DNA of 8,586 nucleotides, taken from positions 1 through 8,586 of the forward strand of contig DATMWB010000011.1 of assembly GCA_035562735.1 (NCBI GenBank), read 5' to 3'. Both the position numbers and the translations under genes were made by a program. The notes under the pieces were generated by a model. That model saw only the letters and a list, made by a program, of their open reading frames with translations. It searched no databases and was not told the DNA's origin. This DNA is from UBA12158 sp035562735 (lineage in GTDB: Bacteria > Patescibacteriota > Microgenomatia > UBA12405). Positions 1 to 5,531 of this stretch are shown here, piece after piece. Numbering within the stretch: position 1 is the first letter of the stretch; each line of letters starts with the position of its first letter.

Positions 1-5
1 TTTGG

Positions 6-1595
6 TTAAAAATAGCCTTCTTTTTTTAGCCGAATAATCTTTTCTGGAGTGAGCTTGGTACCACCATAGCTAGGAATAGTTTCTCCGGTATTTTTTAGAG
101 TGGTGTCGTAGGATTGAAAAAGAGTAGCCTTGTTGAACAAAAGCTGAGTCATAATTGGATATTTTAGATAGACATTGTTTTTCTCCAAAGGATCAAAAAT
201 TTTGTTGTACAACTCAGATGAGTCGATACCTTTTGGATTTGGGGGTAAAAAATATAGCCAACGATTATTTTGAAGAACTGTGCCAGCCCCAAAATCTTCA
301 CCATAGGCAAAAACACTAGGGTCAAAATCGGTTTTACTCAGATAGGGAGTCAGGGATTTTCCCTGTATTTCTAGTGGTGCGGTGGTGCCAATGAGACTAA
401 GAAGGGTCGGATAAATATCGATATTTCCACTAGTGTGATTTACCTCGGTGGGGGTAAGTTTTGGGGAATAAATAATTAGAGGGGTATAAAATAACTCACT
501 AAAATGATTGTTGTCGTGGGAAAAAGTCCCGTGTTCACCAAAAGTTTCACCATGATCTGACATCATAATAGTAATGGTGTTTTTGGCGTATGTTCCCGAT
601 GTTATTTGAGTTAAAAGAGGGGCAATATTTTGGTCAAATTCCCTGATTACTGAGTCGTACATCATCCTTATGAAGGCAAGGTCTGACTTTTTTTGGGGAT
701 TGATAGGACTAAGATATGAATTTTCAACAGGTGCCCAAATATCAGAAAGATAATCTCCCCTTTTTTGAGGGTCAAGAGCAAATTCATAAAATAAAGTAGC
801 TAAATTGGTACTACCAAGGTCGATGTTGTTGAAATATTGAGAATAATCATTTAGGGCTTTCTTTGTAAAAACGTCAAGACGATGACTTTTTAAATATTTA
901 CTTAGTAGCTGATGAAATTCAAACTTGGTTATAGGAAAATCTTTGGGTGGGGTTAGATTTTCTATGGGGGTGCTTCCCTCTTTTATGAGATAAGGTAAGT
1001 GTAAATCACCACGATAATAATGGATAAACCAAGGTTGAGGACTTTTTGATAAATTTGCTAAAACATCTTCAATCGGGTCATTGGTGACAAGATCGTAACC
1101 ACGTAGACCACCATTATATGAATTGATTAGGACCTCTCGGCTACCATCTTGATTTAAAAAAATTGTTTTGTAACCTTGTTTTTTTAGACTTTCGGCAAGA
1201 GTGGGTAGATTTGAATATAACTTGTCCATCCCCGTACGAACCCGATGAAAAGGTGGGTTGAGTCCGGTGATGGTGGTAAACATGCTTGGCAATGTCCAAA
1301 TTGAGGAGGAATAATTATCTTTGAATAAAACTGATTTACTAGCAAAGTTGCAGATATTGGGAGCTGTATTTCTGAAATAACCATAACAAGGTAGGGCATC
1401 GGCACGAAGAATATCAACATCAATTAAGAGGATGTTGCAGTTTTTACATACTTGTTCGGGGAGAATGAGATTGTTTGTGTTTTTGGCAAAATAAAACTTT
1501 TTTATACCCAAAATCCCAATAAAGGTAAAGACGATTGAGATGCCAATCAGCAAAAAATTGGTGATTTTTTTACCATTTATTGCTGGACTAATCAT
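6..1595 (-). CDS. Membrane-anchored sulfatase-fold protein with Thr nucleophile site (alkaline phosphatase superfamily)
   Basis: The protein has 529 aa. One hydrophobic helix (about residues 13-31) should anchor it, leaving the enzyme outside the membrane. Fold motifs seen: an N-terminal metal site with D61 followed by LRAD, then YGY; the nucleophile block WTLPS at 100-104; HLPY at 199-202; SDHGE at 346-350 with GEHG and H360; and a C-terminal DPLEKNN block typical of sulfatases. The residue aligned with the sulfatase Cys/Ser (CxPSR) is T101, so formylglycine cannot form. Thr at this site is known in LTA synthases, phosphoethanolamine transferases and alkaline phosphatase/NPP relatives. I infer a phospho-substrate, such as a surface polymer; the true substrate is unknown. 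It is divergent from a paralogue 23 bp away. The ATG at 1595 fits a -10 box (TATCAT) 6 nt upstream and has no Shine-Dalgarno. The family is well supported; the reaction is not. Confidence 0.85.
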   Translation of the reverse strand: MISPAINGKKITNFLLIGISIVFTFIGILGIKKFYFAKNTNNLILPEQVCKNCNILLIDVDILRADALPCYGYFRNTAPNICNFASKSVLFKDNYSSSIWTLPSMFTTITGLNPPFHRVRTGMDKLYSNLPTLAESLKKQGYKTIFLNQDGSREVLINSYNGGLRGYDLVTNDPIEDVLANLSKSPQPWFIHYYRGDLHLPYLIKEGSTPIENLTPPKDFPITKFEFHQLLSKYLKSHRLDVFTKKALNDYSQYFNNIDLGSTNLATLFYEFALDPQKRGDYLSDIWAPVENSYLSPINPQKKSDLAFIRMMYDSVIREFDQNIAPLLTQITSGTYAKNTITIMMSDHGETFGEHGTFSHDNNHFSELFYTPLIIYSPKLTPTEVNHTSGNIDIYPTLLSLIGTTAPLEIQGKSLTPYLSKTDFDPSVFAYGEDFGAGTVLQNNRWLYFLPPNPKGIDSSELYNKIFDPLEKNNVYLKYPIMTQLLFNKATLFQSYDTTLKNTGETIPSYGGTKLTPEKIIRLKKEGYF

Positions 1596-1601
1596 AAATG
1601 A

Positions 1602-1613
1602 ATGATATATGAT
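1602..1613. promoter_or_regulatory. Back-to-back -10 elements of a divergent promoter
   Basis: The 12 bases ATGATATATGAT split into TATGAT on the plus strand (1608-1613) and TATCAT on the minus strand (1607-1602). Each matches TATAAT at 5 of 6 bases. The A of the plus-strand ATG is at 1619, 6 nt after its box. The A of the minus-strand ATG is at 1595, 7 nt after its box. Possible -35 hexamers are TGGACT (1584-1589, plus, 18-bp spacer) and TTGATT (1629-1624, minus, 16-bp spacer); each lies inside the opposite gene. Both transcripts would start at or next to the start codon. This is inferred from sequence only. Confidence 0.55.
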
Positions 1614-1618
1614 TGGTC

Positions 1619-3013
1619 ATGAAAATCAAAATAATTATCGGAGTAATTTTTGTAATTTTTATAGCTATTTTGGGAAATAATTTGCTTGGTAAGAATTTTA
1701 ATGCAGAAAAAAAATATAACCTTATTTTGATTTCTTTTGACGGACTTCAGTCAAAACATTTGAAAAGCTATGGATACAATATAGGGACAACTCCTAATCT
1801 AGATAACTTTTTAATGACTTCTTCCCTGTTTACCAAAACAGTCAGCCCATCATCTTGGACAGTGCCAACTCACATGTCAATTTTTACTTCGATGTATCCT
1901 TCCGAACATAAGGTGATTAATAAGTTTAGTGATTTTGATCTTAAAACCCAAAAGGGGGTTATTGCCAACTTAAAAAAGCTATCTCCAAATGCGATAACAC
2001 TAGCTGAAATTTTAAAAAATAATGGATATGTGACTGGTGGTTTTACAGGTGATGCGGGAGTTGGTCCACAATTTGGATTTGGCCAAGGTTTTGATACCTA
2101 TTTTGAAACTGAAACTTTTGGAGGTTTGGAGGGAAGTGCTCCTAAGGCGATTGAATGGTTAAAAGAAAATAAAGATAAGCCATTTTTCTTATTTCTTCAT
2201 GGATATGATGTTCATGGTCAACATGAACCAAAGGAAGGATTTGACTATCGTTATGTCGCAAAACCATATAGCGGTAAATTTACTGGAAGCAAAGTTGAAC
2301 AGGGAAAATTGCGGGAAGAAGCATTGGCGAATGGTGGAAACTTAGAGATTAAAGACGAAGATATTGCTTTTTGGAGAGCAATTTATGATGAGAAGATAAA
2401 TAGAAATGACTTGGAATTTAAAAAATTTATGGACCAAATTGGGGAAATGAATTTGGATAAAAATACTATTATTATCGTCATGAGCGACCATGGAACAGAA
2501 TTTTTTGAGCACAATAGCATTGACCATGGGGCGACTTTGTATGGAGAATTAATTGATACCCTGATGGCTATACACCAACCAAATCAGAGAAAGGGGCAAA
2601 GTATTGATCAACTGGTAAGCACCATGGATTTGATGCCAACAATTCTAGATTTATTGAAGATTGAGAATCCCGTTCCCCAGCAAACAAAGGGGATTAACCT
2701 AGTTCCAGCCTTGTCGGGTAAGGAGGTGTCTCATGATGTTTTTAGTGAAACTGACTACCGACTTTATACTTTCAAAAGAAGTATTCGAACAGTTGATGGA
2801 TGGAAATTTATCCTCAGTCTTGAAAACGGAAAAAAGGAATTGTATGACCTAAATACAGATCCCTTGGAAAAAAATAATTTGATACTGAGTAATCCACAAA
2901 AGGGGTTTGAATTAGAAACAATCCTAAGACAACATATTGAAAGAACTTCAAGCTTAAGGAGTGGTGAAGATCTTGGCTGTTCACCGGTTTATGGTGATCA
3001 GTGTAAAAAATAG
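1619..3013 (+). CDS. Membrane-anchored sulfatase-fold protein with Thr nucleophile site, paralogue of the divergent gene
   Basis: The protein has 464 aa counted from the ATG at 1619. An in-frame TTG at 1613 would add two residues, but it lies inside the predicted -10 region, so I prefer the ATG. A hydrophobic helix at about residues 3-19 follows a short basic start. Motifs: metal-site D41 in FDGLQSKHL, nucleophile block WTVPTH with T81, a DVHGQH stretch near 197-202, SDHG with D290 and H291, EHN, then DHG. A late DPLEKNN block is shared exactly with the divergent gene, which supports paralogy. As there, Thr replaces the sulfatase Cys/Ser. The usual LRxD after the first metal Asp has become LQSK, so the metal site differs from the neighbour's. 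I infer a surface phosphotransferase or hydrolase; substrate unknown. Its 3' end faces tRNA-Ser(CGA), 14 bp away, with no terminator visible between them. Confidence 0.85.
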   Translation: MKIKIIIGVIFVIFIAILGNNLLGKNFNAEKKYNLILISFDGLQSKHLKSYGYNIGTTPNLDNFLMTSSLFTKTVSPSSWTVPTHMSIFTSMYPSEHKVINKFSDFDLKTQKGVIANLKKLSPNAITLAEILKNNGYVTGGFTGDAGVGPQFGFGQGFDTYFETETFGGLEGSAPKAIEWLKENKDKPFFLFLHGYDVHGQHEPKEGFDYRYVAKPYSGKFTGSKVEQGKLREEALANGGNLEIKDEDIAFWRAIYDEKINRNDLEFKKFMDQIGEMNLDKNTIIIVMSDHGTEFFEHNSIDHGATLYGELIDTLMAIHQPNQRKGQSIDQLVSTMDLMPTILDLLKIENPVPQQTKGINLVPALSGKEVSHDVFSETDYRLYTFKRSIRTVDGWKFILSLENGKKELYDLNTDPLEKNNLILSNPQKGFELETILRQHIERTSSLRSGEDLGCSPVYGDQCKK

Positions 3014-3027
3014 TTGAGAAGAGATTG

Positions 3028-3109
3028 CGGAGGATGAGGGAGTCGGACCCCCAAGTCCTTGCGGACGTCCCGTTTCGAACGGGGTGCCATACCATTAGGC
3101 GAATCCTCC
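3028..3109 (-). tRNA. tRNA-Ser(CGA)
   Basis: An 82-nt class II cloverleaf. Acceptor GGAGGAT pairs with ATCCTCC and the discriminator is G, as expected for serine. The D arm is short (GCC/GGC) with GG in the loop. The anticodon stem CCCG/CGGG closes the loop TTCGAAA, giving anticodon CGA (codon UCG); position 27-43 is a C-A mismatch. A long variable arm forms GTCC-GCAA-GGAC, the hallmark of Ser/Leu/Tyr tRNAs. The T arm is GGGGG-TCCGACT-CCCTC. CCA is not encoded, since the next bases are CAA. It is the last gene of the minus-strand cluster, 23 nt after the peptidase stop. Confidence 0.93.
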
Positions 3110-3124
3110 AGAGTAAACGTTTCA

Positions 3125-3130
3125 ATTATA
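3125..3130 (-). promoter_or_regulatory. -10 box of tRNA-Ser(CGA)
   Basis: A perfect TATAAT lies in the 23-nt gap between the peptidase stop codon and the tRNA. Initiation 6-8 nt downstream would leave a 5' leader of about 8-10 nt before the mature tRNA end. No convincing -35 is seen. A second TATAAT on the same strand lies 30 bp upstream (3160-3155), inside the peptidase gene. Confidence 0.5.
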
Positions 3131-3132
3131 TC

Positions 3133-3930
3133 TTAATATCTACAAAACTCCCTAATTATATCCAAATTTGCGGCAATCCTTTCATCTAAGGATCTATCTT
3201 TATCTGGTGTTTCGGTTACGATTACTATTGGTATTCCTAGTTGGTGTAACCAATCACCAAAATCACCATCATCTTCGCCAACTACGAGTCCTTGGGCAAT
3301 GATGTTATTTGGGTCTTCAACTTTTTGGTTCTCTATCAAGAATTCAGAATCTACTACCCCAAAACGTGTCGATAAAATTTTTAAAAGTTTTAAGGATAAC
3401 TCTTCAGCATTTTTATGACAATAGACAAAACCGCCTTTTGAAGTATTTTCATCTCCGTGGAGAGAGAGTTCACCATCTCGTGCAGACTCAAATATCTCCT
3501 TCTGATGACTTTTTAAAATAATCCCCTCGCGTGACAAGGGATTCTGATTTTCCCCTACTCCGTATCCGCGATTGACTTCTTCCCCAAGGTTATTTTCTCT
3601 GGTACCTAATTCAAAACCAGTTGGATTTACCAAGGGCAATATGGTTAGCTCTACACCCTTAAGATAACTTAGTGGATTTTCCTTCAGAAATTCAAGTATA
3701 GCCATTTGACCTGCAGCTTCGGTACCTGCATGAAAATCTGCCGTTAACATTATTTTTTTTCTAATTTCACCCTCTCCTCTTATGCGAATACAGTATAAGG
3801 GGTATCCCTCAATTTCTGCCCAAGTGTCAACTCTTGCACCACATTCCAGGGAGGCTAATTTGATATCTCGGAGGAAGCTTCCAACATTATGCTTTTTTTG
3901 CTCTGTAAAATTAGCATCTATTGTTTCCAT
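3133..3930 (-). CDS. M14-family zinc carboxypeptidase-like / succinylglutamate desuccinylase-like metallohydrolase
   Basis: The protein has 265 aa, no signal peptide and no membrane helix, so it is probably cytoplasmic. M14 signatures appear in order: a first zinc site with H67 and E71 in DFHAGTEAAG; the substrate-binding block NPTGFE-GTR-EN with R111, then VNR at 119-121; a third zinc ligand H158 in LSLHGDE; and a probable catalytic Glu, E240, in VTETP. The size fits the compact single-domain M14 members that trim peptides or deacylate amino acids, and the substrate cannot be named. The first site is odd: His and Glu are separated by three residues (HxxxE) where M14 enzymes normally have HxxE. 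The ATG is only 4 nt after the tRNA-Arg 3' end, with no Shine-Dalgarno, so tRNA processing would release an almost leaderless mRNA. tRNA-Ser(CGA) follows on the same strand. Confidence 0.8.
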   Translation of the reverse strand: METIDANFTEQKKHNVGSFLRDIKLASLECGARVDTWAEIEGYPLYCIRIRGEGEIRKKIMLTADFHAGTEAAGQMAILEFLKENPLSYLKGVELTILPLVNPTGFELGTRENNLGEEVNRGYGVGENQNPLSREGIILKSHQKEIFESARDGELSLHGDENTSKGGFVYCHKNAEELSLKLLKILSTRFGVVDSEFLIENQKVEDPNNIIAQGLVVGEDDGDFGDWLHQLGIPIVIVTETPDKDRSLDERIAANLDIIREFCRY

Positions 3931-3934
3931 TTAG

Positions 3935-4006
3935 TGCGCCCACTGAGAATCGAACTCAGATCAACGGTTCCGCAAACCGCTATTCTATCCGTTAAACTAT
4001 AGGCGC
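3935..4006 (-). tRNA. tRNA-Arg(GCG)
   Basis: A 72-nt class I cloverleaf. Acceptor GCGCCTA pairs with TGGGCGC, with one G-U. The D arm is GTTT/GAAT with GGA in the loop. The anticodon stem GCGGT/ACCGT closes the loop TTGCGGA, giving anticodon GCG, which reads CGC and CGU. The T arm is CTGAG-TTCGATT-CTCAG and the discriminator is A. A20, C35 and A73 agree with bacterial arginine identity. CCA is not encoded; after the discriminator come CTAA and then the ATG of the peptidase. G34 is unusual, because most bacteria read CGN with an A34 (inosine) tRNA. G36-G37 matches the TrmD methylation site. Confidence 0.93.
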
Positions 4007-4016
4007 GAGCTGTTGA

Positions 4017-4045
4017 ATTATACCTTAATTACCCTTTTTTGTCCC
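4017..4045 (-). promoter_or_regulatory. Promoter of tRNA-Arg(GCG) (and probably the downstream peptidase)
   Basis: A perfect TATAAT (4022-4017) begins 2 nt after the stop codon of the upstream membrane protein. GGGACA (4045-4040, 4 of 6 to TTGACA) stands exactly 17 bp before it, inside that gene's last codons. Initiation near 4010 would leave a leader of only a few nt before the tRNA 5' end at 4006. Confidence 0.6.
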
Positions 4046-4564
4046 TTCTCTGTCTTCTAGAGGCAATCTATCTGCAAACCACTTGGTTAATCTGTCGACA
4101 AAGGTGGGTGAGGTCTCGAGCATGGGAATTTTTTTGACGACGATTTCTTTTAGATGATTGATATCTTTTGGGTTGACCACAAGGGTAATAAGACGGGGAA
4201 AACGGAGGTCGGTGGCAAAATTGATAGTATCGCTACTCATACTTTTTTTAAACCAAAATTTTTTTAAATCTTTCCATTCATATTTTAGTTCACCAAAATA
4301 TAAACCACGATTTGTTAGTTTATTTTTGATTGTTCCAGGTGGAACAGATGAAAGTGCATAAAAGAGAAATAACACCGAAATTAAGGACATTATTAAAAAA
4401 AATTCTTTTATAAAAATCAAAATAACTGAGACTAAAATTAAAATTGCGACTGCGGTGACCCAAAAATCCTTGTCTTTTTTTTGGTAGGCTCTTTCAGCTG
4501 CTTCCCATTCGTACAAAACTTTTTCCTCATGTAAATCGTTTTCAGGTAAGGTGTTCGTATCCAT
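4025..4564 (-). CDS. Conserved two-TM membrane protein of unknown function (CPR-type)
   Basis: The protein has 179 aa. A charged N-terminus contains YEWEAAERAYQKKD. Two adjacent hydrophobic helices follow (about 35-52 and 55-74), with a short FIKEFF turn between them. A soluble C-terminal domain contains NRGLYFGELKYEWKDLKKFW (about 85-104), alternating beta-like strands and a terminal helix ending in RLPLED. The layout, a helical hairpin then a small beta-rich domain with a Y-x-W core, resembles bacterial PH-like membrane proteins, and I recall similar proteins in CPR genomes; this is pattern memory, not a search. No function can be assigned. The ATG is chosen because TATCAT lies 7 nt upstream. 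It heads the minus-strand cluster with tRNA-Arg, the peptidase and tRNA-Ser(CGA). Confidence 0.8.
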   Translation of the reverse strand: MDTNTLPENDLHEEKVLYEWEAAERAYQKKDKDFWVTAVAILILVSVILIFIKEFFLIMSLISVLFLFYALSSVPPGTIKNKLTNRGLYFGELKYEWKDLKKFWFKKSMSSDTINFATDLRFPRLITLVVNPKDINHLKEIVVKKIPMLETSPTFVDRLTKWFADRLPLEDREGTKKGN

Positions 4565-4571
4565 ATAAATA

Positions 4572-4577
4572 ATGATA
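4572..4577 (-). promoter_or_regulatory. -10 box of the two-TM membrane protein gene
   Basis: TATCAT (4577-4572) matches TATAAT at 5 of 6 bases and is the same hexamer as the minus-strand box at 1607-1602. Seven nt separate it from the ATG, so the transcript would begin at or next to the start codon. No good -35 is visible. A perfect palindrome, TGATATATCA (4596-4605), lies about 20 bp further upstream. Confidence 0.4.
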
Positions 4578-4652
4578 AAGCATTTGAGCTGTTTTTGATA
4601 TATCAGTGCTAATAAAAGAGAGGTAACTGAGCACGATAAAACATCTCTTTGA

Positions 4653-4661
4653 TGGTAAAAT
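4653..4661 (+). promoter_or_regulatory. Extended -10 element of tRNA-Ser(GCT)
   Basis: TGGTAAAAT has the TGn extension followed by TAAAAT (5 of 6 to TATAAT). Initiation about 7 nt downstream falls near 4668, the first base of the hairpin before the tRNA. There is no good -35, which an extended -10 can tolerate. Confidence 0.4.
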
Positions 4662-4667
4662 AGCAGG

Positions 4668-4689
4668 ATAAAGTTTTTGTAAACTTTAT
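4668..4689 (+). other. Perfect AT-rich hairpin directly before tRNA-Ser(GCT)
   Basis: ATAAAGTTT (4668-4676) and AAACTTTAT (4681-4689) form a perfect 9-bp stem with a 4-nt loop, TTGT. It ends 3 nt before the mature tRNA 5' end. If transcription starts near 4668, the hairpin is the whole 5' leader of the precursor and could affect RNase P processing. It could instead be a protein-binding dyad. It has no terminal U-run, so it does not look like a terminator. Confidence 0.6.
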
Positions 4690-4692
4690 ATT

Positions 4693-4778
4693 GGAAGGGT
4701 GCGCCGAATGGTAAGGCCCGGGTTTGCTAAACCCGCGTCCGAAAGGGCATGGGGGTTCGACTCCCCCCCCTTCCGCCA
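4693..4778 (+). tRNA. tRNA-Ser(GCT)
   Basis: An 86-nt class II tRNA including CCA. Acceptor GGAAGGG pairs perfectly with CCCTTCC, the discriminator is G, and CCA is encoded. The D arm is GCC/GGC with GG in the loop. The anticodon stem CGGGT/ACCCG closes the loop TTGCTAA, giving anticodon GCT (codons AGC/AGU). The long variable arm pairs GTCC with GGGC (one G-U) around GAAA. The T arm is GGGGG-TTCGACT-CCCCC. Of the three tRNAs here, only this one encodes CCA. It is a stand-alone plus-strand gene, divergent from the membrane protein and convergent with the exporter operon. Confidence 0.95.
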
Positions 4779-4850
4779 TCTTTCGCTAAAATATCCTGTG
4801 CCATTCACTTGTGGTATACAACATGTGTTTAATTTTGGCGGTGTTTGTCT

Positions 4851-5528
4851 TCACTTTTTGAAGGTCTCGCTTATTATCAGCCCATCCCTAAGTTCAATGT
4901 TTCTCTCGGCTAATTTGGCATACTCTGGTTCGTGGGTGACCATAATAATAGTTTGACCCTGTTTATGTAAATTTAAGAAAATGTTTAATATTATTTCTGA
5001 TGATTCTGTATCTAGATTGGCGGTTGGCTCATCGGCAAAAAGAATTTTTGGATTATGGACAATTGCTCGGGCAATACTAACTCTCTGTTGTTGGCCACCG
5101 GAAAGTTGACTAGGTAAGTTGTCTAACCTATCTTGAAGGCCCACTTTTAATAACGCCTCTTCAGCTTTTTTTTGAGCGATGTTTTCGTCAATACCTTGCA
5201 TGAGAAGTGGCATCATGACATTTTCCTTTGCTGTCAACATGGGTAGTATGGCGTAGTCTTGAAAAATGTAACCTAAATTTCTTAATCTAAATGAAATTCT
5301 CTCTTCACTTGTTAATACAGATGTGTCAACGTTTTCAATCCAGATAGTTCCCTGATTGGGTCTATCTAATAAACTCAGTTGGTATAAAAGTGTGCTTTTA
5401 CCTGATCCGGACATACCTGTGATTGCCAAAAATTGTCCTGAGGGAACTGAAAAGCTGATTTTATTTAACGCAGTAAGTGTGTGATCACCAATTGTAAATA
5501 TTTTAGTTAAGTTATTTATTTTAATCAT
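4851..5528 (-). CDS. ABC exporter ATPase, MacB/LolD type
   Basis: The protein has 225 aa, the normal length for the stand-alone ATPase of MacB/LolD/FtsE-like systems. All motifs are intact: Walker A GMSGSGKST (38-46), Q-loop FQD (Q90), signature LSGGQQQR (142-149), Walker B ILFADEP (162-168) with catalytic E167, D-loop NLD (171-173) and switch His H199 in VTHEPEYA. It hydrolyses ATP on the inner face of the membrane and drives the permease encoded just upstream. The start is 3 nt after the permease stop, with no clear Shine-Dalgarno, so translation is probably coupled. It is the last gene of the MarR-MFP-permease-ATPase operon, ends with TGA, and converges on tRNA-Ser(GCT). Its cargo cannot be told from sequence. 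Confidence 0.95.
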   Translation of the reverse strand: MIKINNLTKIFTIGDHTLTALNKISFSVPSGQFLAITGMSGSGKSTLLYQLSLLDRPNQGTIWIENVDTSVLTSEERISFRLRNLGYIFQDYAILPMLTAKENVMMPLLMQGIDENIAQKKAEEALLKVGLQDRLDNLPSQLSGGQQQRVSIARAIVHNPKILFADEPTANLDTESSEIILNIFLNLHKQGQTIIMVTHEPEYAKLAERNIELRDGLIISETFKK

Positions 5529-5531
5529 AGT

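Noticed and set aside
1613..1618. TTG at 1613 as start of the second sulfatase-fold gene
   Set aside because: It falls at the last base of the predicted -10 box and adds only two residues. The ATG at 1619 has the correct distance from the box.
2814..3125. Minus-strand open frame of about 100 codons across the end of the second sulfatase-fold gene and tRNA-Ser(CGA)
   Set aside because: It lies antisense to a well-supported gene and runs through a complete tRNA. Its translation has no recognisable domain.
4615..4650. Inverted repeat AAAGAGA / TCTCTTT upstream of tRNA-Ser(GCT)
   Set aside because: The arms are perfect but only 7 bp, with a 22-nt spacer in AT-rich DNA. No T-run follows and no gene needs a terminator there.
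4773..4841. CCGCCA (tRNA 3' end) complementary to TGGCGG downstream
   Set aside because: It is a 6-bp match at a distance of 57 nt, and pairing would compete with the tRNA's own acceptor end. Probably chance.
4849..4863. CTTCA/TGAAG hairpin at the end of the ABC ATPase gene as terminator
   Set aside because: The stem is only 5 bp and the T-run is in the loop rather than after the stem. It does not fit an intrinsic terminator on either strand.
4699..4956. Plus-strand open frame starting inside tRNA-Ser(GCT)
   Set aside because: It starts within the tRNA and ends antisense to the intact ABC ATPase; it is a shadow frame.
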